DNA of 64,000 bases, from contig CABJAB010000001.1 in NCBI GenBank assembly GCA_902363445.1, positions 310,001-374,000 on the forward strand, in the 5' to 3' direction. The position numbers and the translations under genes were made by a program. The notes under the pieces are model-generated. The model was not told the DNA's origin, searched no databases, and saw nothing but the letters and a program-made list of their open reading frames with translations. The DNA is from Lachnospiraceae bacterium (GTDB taxonomy: Bacteria; Bacillota; Clostridia; Lachnospirales; Lachnospiraceae). Shown here piece after piece: positions 9,841 through 18,208 of this stretch; positions within the stretch are counted from its first letter, which is position 1; every line of letters starts with the position of its first letter.

Positions 9841-10593
9841 TCAGCGTTCTCTCTCTATTAAAAGTTCTACTGCGTGTATCGCTGCCCTTATCGCCAATGA
9901 TGTATCATGGCAATGTGGGTCGGAGAGCCCATTTTTCTTTCTCTCCTGATTCCAAATTACATTGAGGATACAGCCTGCTCTGGCCCCTAAAATCTGGGCT
10001 GCGATATACAAAGCGGCACTTTCCATTTCTGACGCCAGGCACCCGGCCTTTATCCACATGTCCCATTTTTCTTCCAGCTCTTTTCCACAAGGCATCCGGT
10101 CCGGACTGTGCTGGCCGTAAAAGCTGTCCTTGCACTGGACAATACCTAAATGGAATCTGGCGCCCAAATCCATGGACGCCTGCTCCAGCGCCTTCGTCAC
10201 CTGGAAATCTGCTACAGCAGGAAAAGCAATGTCCACATATTCTTTTGAAGTGCCTTCCATGCGAATCGCTCCGTTGGCGATCACCAGGTCGCCGCCCATC
10301 ACCTGTTCCGCCATCCCTCCGCAGGTTCCAACACGAATCATGGTCCGGACTCCCGTCTGATACAGCTCCTCTACGCCAATCGCCGTAGACGGCCCTCCCA
10401 TGCCGGTGGACATGACCAGGACCCGTTCTCCGGCCACTTCTCCAATCCAGGAAGTATATTCCCGATTTTGTCCCAGAAACGCCGGATTCTGCAGATAACC
10501 CGCTATCTTCTCCACCCTCCCCGGGTCCCCTGGAAGAATCGCATATTTTGCTCCGTGGCTGTCGTCCAATCCAATATGATACATTTTATCCAT
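9841..10593 (-). CDS. udp: Uridine phosphorylase
   Basis: The 250-residue length matches Udp. Family motifs are AILPGDPGRVEKI (phosphate site, residues ~18-30), STGMGGPSTAI, RVGTCGGM and the substrate-binding EMESAAL. The enzyme splits uridine with phosphate into uracil and ribose-1-phosphate in pyrimidine salvage. Other nucleoside phosphorylases of the same superfamily (DeoD) are less likely given the EFPAVADF-like region. The ATG at 10593 overlaps the plsC stop by 8 bases and has AGGAG upstream, so the two genes are coupled. Confidence 0.88.
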   Translation of the reverse strand: MDKMYHIGLDDSHGAKYAILPGDPGRVEKIAGYLQNPAFLGQNREYTSWIGEVAGERVLVMSTGMGGPSTAIGVEELYQTGVRTMIRVGTCGGMAEQVMGGDLVIANGAIRMEGTSKEYVDIAFPAVADFQVTKALEQASMDLGARFHLGIVQCKDSFYGQHSPDRMPCGKELEEKWDMWIKAGCLASEMESAALYIAAQILGARAGCILNVIWNQERKKNGLSDPHCHDTSLAIRAAIHAVELLIERER

Positions 10594-11347
10594 GATTCTC
10601 TCTCCTTTCTGCCTCTAAACGCTCATCTTGCTGCCAGTCATCGGCATATTCTTTCATGACCGCCTCAATCCGCCCTCTCACTATTTTCGCAATCTCTGTG
10701 GAACGCATTCCTTTATAGTCTTCGTACCGAAGAGGCTCCAGATAGTGAAGCTGCACGGTCACTTTTTCTATGGAATGTGTATCAAACGCTTTATAGCTGT
10801 CAATGACGGCCACCGGGACGATCGGACATTTGGCATTCATGGCGCTTTTAAAGCTGCCTCCCTTGAAATCGAGAAGATGGTTCCCTCCCTTGCTTCTGGT
10901 CCCTTCTGCAAATATCAGATAATTGCGGCCCTGTTTCACTTCTTCCGTCATCCGGTTGATCACTCGGAGAGAGTCCCGCAGATCTTCCCGGTCAATGCTC
11001 TGGGCCTTTAAAAGAAGACGGACCTGCTTCAGCAAAAAAGTGTTTTCCACTTCTTTTTTCATCACCACTGTAAACGGCATTGGAGCGGCTTCCAGAAATC
11101 CCAATACGTCAAAAAGCCCCTGATGATTGGGGAACATGATATAGCCCGGCTCCTTTGGGAGATTCTCCAAGCCATGAGGCTCGATCGCAACCCGGCCCGC
11201 ACGATTGGCCCGGATCGTCACACGTTTCAGCAAGGCAAACTTCTCGGCCTCCGTGTGTCTGTCATTCCGTCCCCAGCTCCATATTTTGAAAAACCAGACG
11301 GGCGCAATATAAAACAGCCGGAGGACCATCAGACAAATACGTTTCAT
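10586..11347 (-). CDS. plsC: 1-acyl-sn-glycerol-3-phosphate acyltransferase
   Basis: The 253-residue protein carries the PlsC acyltransferase blocks: NHQGLFD (the catalytic HX4D) near residue 75 and FAEGTRSKGG near 146. An N-terminal hydrophobic stretch (MVLRLFYIAPVWFF) should hold it at the membrane inner face. It makes phosphatidic acid from lysophosphatidic acid. It is co-transcribed with udp through an 8-base overlap, an unusual pairing with no evident metabolic logic. Repeat copy B ends 54 bases upstream of the start. Confidence 0.9.
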   Translation of the reverse strand: MKRICLMVLRLFYIAPVWFFKIWSWGRNDRHTEAEKFALLKRVTIRANRAGRVAIEPHGLENLPKEPGYIMFPNHQGLFDVLGFLEAAPMPFTVVMKKEVENTFLLKQVRLLLKAQSIDREDLRDSLRVINRMTEEVKQGRNYLIFAEGTRSKGGNHLLDFKGGSFKSAMNAKCPIVPVAVIDSYKAFDTHSIEKVTVQLHYLEPLRYEDYKGMRSTEIAKIVRGRIEAVMKEYADDWQQDERLEAERRENHG

Positions 11348-11400
11348 AAGCAGTCCCCAATCTTTAACTGAAATGGTGAAATCTTTACTATTATTTCCAG

Positions 11401-12135
11401 GAAGTATACCTTTAAATATCTTTAAAACAAGCGTATCTTTACAACCAGATGAGGCAGGAGGAAATCCGATTCCATCCAGGCGGCTCGCTGGCAGCCGTAA
11501 CCAGGTTCTTTACGGCCTCCAGTCGGTCCTTTCCAACTGACATGGATAAATCGATATTTTTCCATGTCAGATTCCAATAAAAACCTGCATGAAATTCGGT
11601 TTTTACCTCCCTGCGGCCGGGAAGAGCCTGCTAACGGCTCTGCGGCGCTCGCCTTACGATAGGATCGGATCCTTCCTCCTGCTCCTCCTCCCGCACCAAC
11701 GTATCTTCCGTTTGCCTCAAAAGCTATTGGGGCGGTCTGCCGTAGCCCGCTGCCGTTAGGCGCGCGGGCCGTGTGGATATCCGATCCTTTTCTGGAATCA
11801 AGGGAACGGAAGTCGTCTGAAACGGTGCGGCAGAAAGAATACCGGCAGAAAGATTCCGGGCCGGCCTAAAGGTGAGCGCCGCTGGGCAGCGGCCGGTGTT
11901 CCCCAGGCGGAGGGAGGCAGAAACGGAAATACCGATTCCGTTTCTGGGCGAACCGAAGATGGAAAATCATCCGGATTTTCCGTCGACATGTGAGCGGTAC
12001 TCCTGGAGCGGGGATAAAGCGGCCCCTGCGTCGCCAGCGAACCGAAATCGTGACGGTCCGGAACTTCTGCCGGTGCCTAACTGGAGCGTAATCGGAATTT
12101 ACTAAAATGATTCCAAAAAATATTTTGTATCATAC
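11401..12135. repeat. Dispersed non-coding repeat, copy B (~735 bp)
   Basis: This is the second full copy of the element at 8052-8793. Hairpins are at 11537-11570, 11919-11945 and 11958-11984. The last has two paired base changes relative to copy A that keep the stem. Scattered substitutions and small indels lie outside the hairpin core. It fills the gene-free stretch 11348-12211 together with the terminator at 12141-12176. On the minus strand it sits directly upstream of plsC. Confidence 0.88.
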
Positions 12136-12140
12136 TATCA

Positions 12141-12176
12141 TACCCCCGGCCTGCACTTCCATGCGGACCGAGGGTA
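12141..12176 (-). terminator. Hairpin after the FucI-like gene
   Basis: Imperfect arms starting TACCCCCGG and ending CCGAGGGTA surround an inner GCA/TGC pairing. It lies ~35 bases after the isomerase stop. The downstream tract is AT-rich rather than a clean T-run, so termination is likely but not certain. Confidence 0.5.
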
Positions 12177-12211
12177 CTGAAATTATAACACCTCTATTAA
12201 TTTTTTACCAG

Positions 12212-13681
12212 TCAGGCAAACGGATTCTCGCTGGGATACAGCATGCCCTTAGGCTGATTGAACCCGATATCCTCTACTCCTAAATAGCGGAATATATTAT
12301 ATAACGCCTTGCCGAAATGGCCAAAGGCCACCGCGCCATGATGAGGGAAATTCTTCTCTACCAGCACATGGCGGTAGAACCGTCCCATTTCCGGTATTGC
12401 AAATATACCGATTCCTCCAAAGGATCTGGTCGCCACGGGAAGCACTTCTCCCTGTGCCACATAAGCGCGGAGCTTGCTGTCCGCCGTGCTCTGCAGACGG
12501 AAGAATGTGATGTCGCCGGGTACGATATCTCCTTCCAGAGTTCCCTGAGTCGACTCCTCCGGAAGCGTCCTGGTCATAATCAGCTGATTCCTCATCTCGC
12601 AGGATACCAGCTTCCCGGAAGAAGTGTTCCCGCAATGGAAGCCCATGAACGTATCTTTTTGAGAATATACATATTTTTTCTTGATCTCTGCTTCATACAT
12701 ATCGTTGGGTACAGTATTGTTGATATCCAGAAGAGTTACTGTATCTTGGCTCACGACGGTTCCTATGTACTCGCTCAGCGCGCCATATATATCCACTTCA
12801 CATGAAACCGGTATTCCTCTGGCCGTCAGCCGGCTGTTCACATAGCAGGGAACAAATCCGAACTGAGTCTGGAATGCGGGCCAGCATTTTCCGGCGATCG
12901 CCACAAATTCTCTTGAACCCTTGTGCGCCTCCACCCAGTCCAGAAGAGTCAATTCATACTGTGCAAGGCGGCTGAGAACCCCGGGCTTTTTGTTTCCTGC
13001 GCCCAGCTCGGCCTCCATCTCCTTTACTACACCAGGGATTCTCTCATCCTCCGCATGGTGCTTAAAGGACTCAAATAAATCCAGCTCAGAATTTTCTTCG
13101 ATTTCCACACCCAGATCATAAAGGCGCTTTATGGGCGCGTTGCAGGCCAGGAAATCCTTGGGCCTGGGGCCAAAGGAGATGATCTTCAGATTTCTGAGTC
13201 CTACGACCGTTCTCGCTATAGGAAGGAATTCAGAGATCATGTCCGCACATTCTTCCGCCGTCCCCACCGGATATTCGGGAATATAAACGTTGATCTCGCG
13301 AAGCTTCAGGTTGTAGCTGGCGTTCAGCATCCCACAGTACGCGTCTCCGCGGCCTTCCACCAGATCATCTCCCGTTTCCTCCGCAGCCGCCACGAACATT
13401 ACCGGCCCGTCAAATTCTTTGGCAAGAAGGGTCTCAGGAGTTTCAGGGCCAAAGTTCCCCAGATACACCACGAGCGCGTTGCATCCCGCCTCTTTCAGTT
13501 CTGAGAGAGCCTTCCTCATGCCAAGCTCTTCTTCTACGCAGGTAGGACATTCAAAAATCTCTCCATATTTTTTCTCATATGCCGCTGCTACCGCTTTTCT
13601 CCTGTTGACCGACAGGGTCATGGGGAAGCAGTCACGGCTTACGGCCACAATGCCAATCTTAATGTCTGGAACGTTGTTCAT
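12212..13681 (-). CDS. FucI/AraA-like sugar isomerase family protein
   Basis: The product has 489 residues from the ATG at 13681, which has GGGAGG 7 bases upstream; a start at 13717 lacks such a site. The overall pattern fits the L-fucose/L-arabinose isomerase superfamily: GPxPKDF-like region, CWPAFQTQFGFVPC, a conserved EVDIYGALSEY and a late HHGAVAFGHFG. Those enzymes convert aldoses to ketoses with a divalent metal. The substrate cannot be read from sequence. It follows dhaKL in the same direction, so the ketose made here may be the substrate of that kinase (inference). No sugar transporter or aldolase lies nearby. Confidence 0.75.
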   Translation of the reverse strand: MNNVPDIKIGIVAVSRDCFPMTLSVNRRKAVAAAYEKKYGEIFECPTCVEEELGMRKALSELKEAGCNALVVYLGNFGPETPETLLAKEFDGPVMFVAAAEETGDDLVEGRGDAYCGMLNASYNLKLREINVYIPEYPVGTAEECADMISEFLPIARTVVGLRNLKIISFGPRPKDFLACNAPIKRLYDLGVEIEENSELDLFESFKHHAEDERIPGVVKEMEAELGAGNKKPGVLSRLAQYELTLLDWVEAHKGSREFVAIAGKCWPAFQTQFGFVPCYVNSRLTARGIPVSCEVDIYGALSEYIGTVVSQDTVTLLDINNTVPNDMYEAEIKKKYVYSQKDTFMGFHCGNTSSGKLVSCEMRNQLIMTRTLPEESTQGTLEGDIVPGDITFFRLQSTADSKLRAYVAQGEVLPVATRSFGGIGIFAIPEMGRFYRHVLVEKNFPHHGAVAFGHFGKALYNIFRYLGVEDIGFNQPKGMLYPSENPFA

Positions 13682-13851
13682 TACAAATTCCTCCCTTTCC
13701 TTTTCTGTCATTTCCAATAGGGCGGCAGAGGCCTTTCCGGTCTCCTCCGCCCATTTGAATTTTATGTTTTTCCTTCTCCTGGAAACCGGCTCACGGCCGG
13801 ATTGTGGGATACATACGGCACCTGGCTCTTAGTAATAACCGAACTCCTCCG

Positions 13852-15576
13852 TCAGACTGTCTGATCAAATGCTTCCATGATCAGCATCGCCACCGCTGCT
13901 CCGGGATCCTGGAGTGACCGGGAAGCCTCTCCTCTGGTCGCCGCCCTGCCGTGGACCGCTACCATGGATGTCGTAGCCTTAAAGCCTTTCTCCGCCGCCT
14001 CTCTCGCGTCATGAGCCGCTTCCTTTACATCTTTTCCCACATCCTTGGCCGCTTTCATCGCTTCCACCGCGGGAACTATGCCATCCAGGAACGTTTTATC
14101 GCCGACCTTTGCTTTGCCCAGGTTCATGACTCCTTCTGTATAGCCCTCGAAAAGCTCTACATATTCTGCCAGGCCCAGTTCCGTCTTGCCTCTCAGACGT
14201 TTTCCCGCCTGCATGAGTCCGGAAGCCATCAAGGTCCCCATGGTAGAAGGCACGGCGATTGACATTGCTTTTCCAGCCGCATACAGCAGCTTTCCGGAAT
14301 CCGCTTCTCCGCTTCCATGTACCGCTTTATAAGCAGCAGCAAAACCATCGGACATAGTCAGACCCAGATCCCCGTCTCCGACTACGCTGTCCAGATCGAT
14401 CAGATAATCCTTTTTATCCGCCATTATTTCCTTGACGTTCTTTAAGAAGTCAACCAGAATGTTCGTATCCGTATCCACTTCTTCTATATTACCACTTTTT
14501 CCCGCCTTTTGTGTTGTGCTTTCAGCACATTTTTTCGCACGTTTTATAGTACTTTCCTCATTCATGCTTCCCTGGCGGAAAAAGGGAGTCTGCGCAGGCT
14601 TGAGCAGAAGCTGTTCCAGCTCCTCGTCCAGCTTAAGAACCGAGATGGATACGCCGGCCATCTCCAGAGCTGTCGCATATTCTCCAACATAGTATTTCTT
14701 TACGTCGATGTTTCTTCCTTTCAGAATCTGATCGATCTTTCTGGTGACAATATACTGCTCATCCAGGGTCGTCGCTCCCAGTCCATTTACCAGAACCGCC
14801 ACAGTGCTGCCGTCAATTTCATCAAAGTCACCCAGGATCTTTTCCAGCATCTCTTCCACTATTTCATCCGCTGGCTCCAGCTTGCCCCTGCGGATCCCGG
14901 TCTCTCCATGGATTCCCATGCCGATTTCCATCTCATCATCACCGATGGAAAAGCCGGGATGTCCCACGCGCGGAACAATACAAGGTGTCAGTGCCACGCC
15001 CATCGTCCGGACGCTCGCCGCAGCCTTTTCCGCTATACGCTTCACTTCATCCAGGCTCATCATCTCATCCGCTGCCGCCCCCGCGCACTTATATACAAAA
15101 AAGATGCCGGCTACACCGCGGCGGATGCTCTTCTCGCCATCTCCAGGGAGAGGGCCAGAAGCAACGTCGTCGGCCCCGAGGACGCTCTCCACCCGGATTC
15201 CATCCTCAAACTCGGCCATTTCGGCCGCCATGTCAAAGTTAAAAATATCTCCGTTATAATTTCCATAGATATAAAGAACACCTGCGCCGGAATCAATAGA
15301 CTTCGTGACTGCCAGCATCTGTTCAGAGCTGGGGGACTGGAACACATCACCCACACAGCAGCCATCCAGCATGCCTCTTCCCACATAGCCCAGGAACAGG
15401 GGAAGATGTCCCGAACCGCCGCCCGTCGCAATACCGACTTTTCCTTCCTTCTTATCAGCCGTGACCAGGCAGCGCAGGTCGTCGTTCACATAAGTCACCA
15501 AATCAGGATGGGCTACATAAATGCCCTCCAGCATCTCATCCACATAGTTTTCCGGTGCATTGATAATTTTTTTCAT
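13852..15576 (-). CDS. DhaK-DhaL fusion kinase (dihydroxyacetone/ketose kinase)
   Basis: This 574-residue single-chain kinase has a DhaK domain at ~1-330, with IATGGGSGHLPLFLGY and the GMGIHGETGIRR histidine that binds the carbonyl covalently in this family. The DhaL ATP-binding domain covers ~370-574, with VVGDGDLGL and PSTMGTLMASG. The fused form uses ATP rather than the PTS. Known members phosphorylate dihydroxyacetone, erythrulose or related ketoses. A GGAGGG site precedes the start and a TTGACA/TAGTAT promoter lies upstream. It is the first gene of an operon with the FucI-like isomerase and is divergent from a LacI regulator. Confidence 0.88.
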   Translation of the reverse strand: MKKIINAPENYVDEMLEGIYVAHPDLVTYVNDDLRCLVTADKKEGKVGIATGGGSGHLPLFLGYVGRGMLDGCCVGDVFQSPSSEQMLAVTKSIDSGAGVLYIYGNYNGDIFNFDMAAEMAEFEDGIRVESVLGADDVASGPLPGDGEKSIRRGVAGIFFVYKCAGAAADEMMSLDEVKRIAEKAAASVRTMGVALTPCIVPRVGHPGFSIGDDEMEIGMGIHGETGIRRGKLEPADEIVEEMLEKILGDFDEIDGSTVAVLVNGLGATTLDEQYIVTRKIDQILKGRNIDVKKYYVGEYATALEMAGVSISVLKLDEELEQLLLKPAQTPFFRQGSMNEESTIKRAKKCAESTTQKAGKSGNIEEVDTDTNILVDFLKNVKEIMADKKDYLIDLDSVVGDGDLGLTMSDGFAAAYKAVHGSGEADSGKLLYAAGKAMSIAVPSTMGTLMASGLMQAGKRLRGKTELGLAEYVELFEGYTEGVMNLGKAKVGDKTFLDGIVPAVEAMKAAKDVGKDVKEAAHDAREAAEKGFKATTSMVAVHGRAATRGEASRSLQDPGAAVAMLIMEAFDQTV

Positions 15577-15603
15577 TCTAAACCCTCCGATTTGTCATGA
15601 TAG

Positions 15604-15809
15604 CTAAAATTTTAGTTTCCTCTTGCTTAATTTAATTTTATACTAACAAGAACTTTATCCCTTGTCAAGTTTTTCCGTCATATTTTATTATTATGATCTT
15701 TTATTTCTTTTTTCTTTATACATATTTTCTACATTTCACTTTAGTCCTTCTATAAATATTTAGCTCTTCCTAAATTTTAGTTTCCTTTTTTAGGAATTCA
15801 TGTTATACT
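15604..15809. promoter_or_regulatory. Divergent promoters and paired operator-like sites (dhaKL / lacI-type gene)
   Basis: The minus-strand promoter is TTGACA (15663-15668), a 17-base spacer and TAGTAT (15640-15645). The plus-strand promoter has an extended -10 TGTTATACT at 15801-15809. Two matching sites occur: CTAAAATTTTAGTTTCCT (15604-15621) and CTAAATTTTAGTTTCCTT (15770-15787), each centred on a near-perfect palindrome. They lie downstream of the dhaKL -10 box and just upstream of the regulator -10 box, as expected for LacI-type operators. Confidence 0.75.
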
Positions 15810-15856
15810 ATATACAGATCATACACATATAAACAAGGAATTGGAGCGTAACAGGC

Positions 15857-16915
15857 ATGAAAAAAGAACATAAGCTGAAGGATATCGCGGCGGAGCTGGG
15901 AGTTTCCCCTGCAGCCGTATCTATTGTGATCAATCACAGAAAAGGGGTCAGCACCGAAACCAGGGCCAGGATATCCGCCGCGCTGGAAGAATACGGATAC
16001 TCAATCGAAAAGAAGGAAGAAGCTTTCAGCGAGTTCCGGGACAGAGCTGCTTCCTTTCATAGAAGCATTCGTTTTTTGAAATATAAAAATTCCGCAATAC
16101 TTGTGGAAGAAAACGGAAATTTTGTCTCTTCAATCATCGATTCTCTGGAAGAAGAATGCAGAAAGCTGGGCTATCGACTCGTCATCACCTCCTTCGGCCC
16201 GGAAAATAAAGAAGAGATCTACCGCATGGTCTCTTCCGACCCATTGGACGGCATCGTCGTCCTGGGCACTGAGCTGGAAGCGCATGACCTGCCCCTTTTT
16301 GAAAGGCTTTCCGTACCTGTTATCCTCGTGGATACTCCTGCTCCGGGATACTCCCTGAGTTGTGTGACAATGAACAACGAGGAAATCGTGGAAAAAGCGG
16401 TGGACTACTTTTTTTCTCTCGGGCACAGGGACATCGGCTATCTCCACAGTTCCATGAATACCGGCAACTTCAGCGCCCGTTATCAGGGCTACCAAAACGC
16501 AGTCAGCCGGCTGGGACTCCCCCAGACGGAAGAACGCATCTACTCCCTCACCCCTTCCATGGCGGGCGCATATCAGGAAATGAGCCGGCTGCTGGACCAA
16601 GGAGCCGATCTTCCCGCGGCGCTTCTTGCGGACAACGACATGATCGCGCTCGGATGCAGCCGCGCTCTCAAAGACAAAGGCCGCCGTCTCCCTCAGGATT
16701 ATTCCATCGTGGGCATTGACGACATTTCTTTCAGCGCCATCTGCGCCCCTCCTCTCACCTCCGTCCGGGTGCCATGTAAAGAACTGGGCGCCCAGGCTGT
16801 CCAGCTACTCCACTATAAACTGAAAAATCCGGGGACGGCTCCCGCCAAGATCCTTGTGAGCGGAGAGCTGATCATACGGGGAAGCGCGGTACCCGCCGGC
16901 GAACCAAAATCCTGA
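15857..16915 (+). CDS. LacI-family transcriptional regulator
   Basis: The 352-residue protein begins with a LacI helix-turn-helix (KLKDIAAELGVSPAAVSIVIN, then the hinge helix with RARISAALEEYGY). A periplasmic-binding-protein-like sensor domain follows at ~65-345 (DGIVVLGTE, GHRDIGYLH, VGIDDISFSAICAPPLTSVRVP). It probably represses the divergent dhaKL-isomerase operon and itself through the CTAAAWTTTAG sites. The inducer is presumably the sugar of that pathway. It converges on rplL, with a shared hairpin between them. Confidence 0.92.
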   Translation: MKKEHKLKDIAAELGVSPAAVSIVINHRKGVSTETRARISAALEEYGYSIEKKEEAFSEFRDRAASFHRSIRFLKYKNSAILVEENGNFVSSIIDSLEEECRKLGYRLVITSFGPENKEEIYRMVSSDPLDGIVVLGTELEAHDLPLFERLSVPVILVDTPAPGYSLSCVTMNNEEIVEKAVDYFFSLGHRDIGYLHSSMNTGNFSARYQGYQNAVSRLGLPQTEERIYSLTPSMAGAYQEMSRLLDQGADLPAALLADNDMIALGCSRALKDKGRRLPQDYSIVGIDDISFSAICAPPLTSVRVPCKELGAQAVQLLHYKLKNPGTAPAKILVSGELIIRGSAVPAGEPKS

Positions 16916-16924
16916 CAAACTAAA

Positions 16925-16954
16925 AGGTCGGCATACCTCCCGGTATGCCGACCT
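16925..16954. terminator. Terminator between lacI-type gene and rplL
   Basis: A perfect 13-bp stem (AGGTCGGCATACC paired with its complement) has a 4-base loop. The minus strand continues with TTTTA, so it best serves rplL. It may also end the regulator transcript. It closes the ribosomal operon directly after rplL. Confidence 0.85.
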
Positions 16955-16985
16955 GATCATATTTGATTCATTATTTCGTATGGAA

Positions 16986-17363
16986 TTATTTAAGAGTAAC
17001 CTTTGCACCCTCTGCTTCCAGTTTGGTCTTGATTTCCTCAGCCTCTTCTTTGCTGGCCTGAGCCTTTACAACCTTGGGAGCGCTGTCTACTACTTCCTTA
17101 GCCTCTTTAAGGCCTAATCCGGTAGCTTCACGTACAACCTTGATGACCTTAACCTTGTTAGGTCCGATCTCTGTCAGCTCTACGTCAAACTCAGTCTTCT
17201 CTTCCTCAGCCGCGCCGCCTGCTGCACCGCCTGCCGCCACAACAACACCTGCTGCTGCGGACACACCGAACTCTTCTTCACAAGCTTTTACCAGATCATT
17301 TAACTCTAATACGCTTAACTCTTTGATCGCATCAATAAATTCTGCAGTAGTTAACTTTGCCAT
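16986..17363 (-). CDS. rplL: 50S ribosomal protein L7/L12
   Basis: From the ATG at 17363 (GGAGG upstream) the protein has 125 residues and starts [16 protein letters not shown]. It has the N-terminal dimer domain, the Ala/Gly-rich hinge ([15 protein letters not shown]) and the C-terminal factor-binding domain ([18 protein letters not shown]). It forms the ribosome stalk with L10. It is last in the operon: a terminator follows instead of rpoB. Confidence 0.98.
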   Translation of the reverse strand: MAKLTTAEFIDAIKELSVLELNDLVKACEEEFGVSAAAGVVVAAGGAAGGAAEEEKTEFDVELTEIGPNKVKVIKVVREATGLGLKEAKEVVDSAPKVVKAQASKEEAEEIKTKLEAEGAKVTLK

Positions 17364-17417
17364 TTCATTTACCTCCATAAAGTTTTATTTTCATAATTAG
17401 TTTTTTCTTGGTGATGA

Positions 17418-17906
17418 TTATTCTGCTTTGGACTCTGCAATCTGGCTGATAACGCGAGCAAAGTTCGCGATCGGAGACTGCATGCTTCCAAGCAGCTTGC
17501 CCAGGAGCTCTTCTCTGCTGGGGATAGTCGCGATCAGCTTTATGCCTGCTTCATCATAATAGCTTCCTTCCACGACGCCGGCTTTCAGCTGCAGCTTGTC
17601 TGCCTTTTTACTGAATTCGTTCATGATGCGGGCAGGCGCAGTCTCATCCGTGGCGGATGTAGCCAGAGCCGTAGGGCCCTCCAGGTTCGCTTTCAGAGGT
17701 TCAAATTCTGTGCCCTGGATTGCAAAATTGATCATGGTATTTTTATATACCTTGTAATTAACGCCGGCTTCTCTCAACTGTTTACGCAGTTCTGTATCCT
17801 GCTCAACCGTCAGCCCGCGATAATCCACGATGACCGCAGATTTGGCTTCCTTCAGCAGATTGGAGATCTCATCTACAACCGGCTGTTTCAATTCCACTTT
17901 TGCCAT
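17418..17906 (-). CDS. rplJ: 50S ribosomal protein L10
   Basis: This 162-residue protein has the L10 N-terminal domain (SAVIVDYRGLTVEQDTELR, VYKNTMINFAIQGT) and a C-terminal helix for binding L7/L12 dimers. It is preceded by its own promoter, an L10-leader fold and an attenuator hairpin, so its synthesis is probably under feedback by the L10-L12 complex. Confidence 0.98.
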   Translation of the reverse strand: MAKVELKQPVVDEISNLLKEAKSAVIVDYRGLTVEQDTELRKQLREAGVNYKVYKNTMINFAIQGTEFEPLKANLEGPTALATSATDETAPARIMNEFSKKADKLQLKAGVVEGSYYDEAGIKLIATIPSREELLGKLLGSMQSPIANFARVISQIAESKAE

Positions 17907-17987
17907 TCTTTCTTCCTCCTTATTTTATTTTGCCGCCGTTCAAACGCGCTGTCTGCGTGTTTGCTAGACGCGAGATAAGAAGTCCTG

Positions 17988-18030
17988 TTTCCTATGAAAT
18001 AAAACCCCTGTACGCAAAGACGTACAGGGG
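17988..18030 (-). terminator. Attenuator hairpin in the rplJ leader
   Basis: A perfect 10-bp stem CCCCTGTACG/CGTACAGGGG (18005-18030) is followed on the minus strand by TTTT. The tail continues with TATTTCATAGGAAAC, a sequence also found behind the ileS T-box terminator. It lies between the L10-binding fold and rplJ, as in known L10 leader attenuators. Confidence 0.85.
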
Positions 18031-18060
18031 GCATAAGAATTCACATACTGTCAATCTTAT

Positions 18061-18115
18061 CTTCCTCGGCAGGCGCGGTGCTTACACCCGTGGGTACCTG
18101 CTGTCTTCGGCGAAT
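18061..18115 (-). ncRNA. Ribosomal protein L10 leader
   Basis: The minus strand reads CGAAGACAGCAGGTACC, then an arm-and-loop region, then GCCTGCCGAGGAAG. This is the recognisable conserved core of the L10 leader (mimic of the L10 site on 23S rRNA). It is followed by the attenuator and rplJL. Confidence 0.85.
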
Positions 18116-18139
18116 ATACGGCAAAAACCGTACTCATAT

Positions 18140-18168
18140 AAATTAACACACATTATTTCTGGTGTCAA
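18140..18168 (-). promoter_or_regulatory. rplJL promoter
   Basis: TTGACA (18163-18168), a 17-base spacer and TAATTT (18140-18145). It lies between rplA and the L10 leader, so rplJL can be transcribed separately from rplKA. Confidence 0.7.
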
Positions 18169-18208
18169 TCCCTTTTTCCCATCATTCCGGCGGGGATCCT
18201 AAATAGGA

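Noticed and set aside
11401..12135. Repeat as a group II intron or insertion sequence
   Set aside because: No reverse transcriptase or transposase, no domain V-like hairpin and no target-site duplication that I could see.
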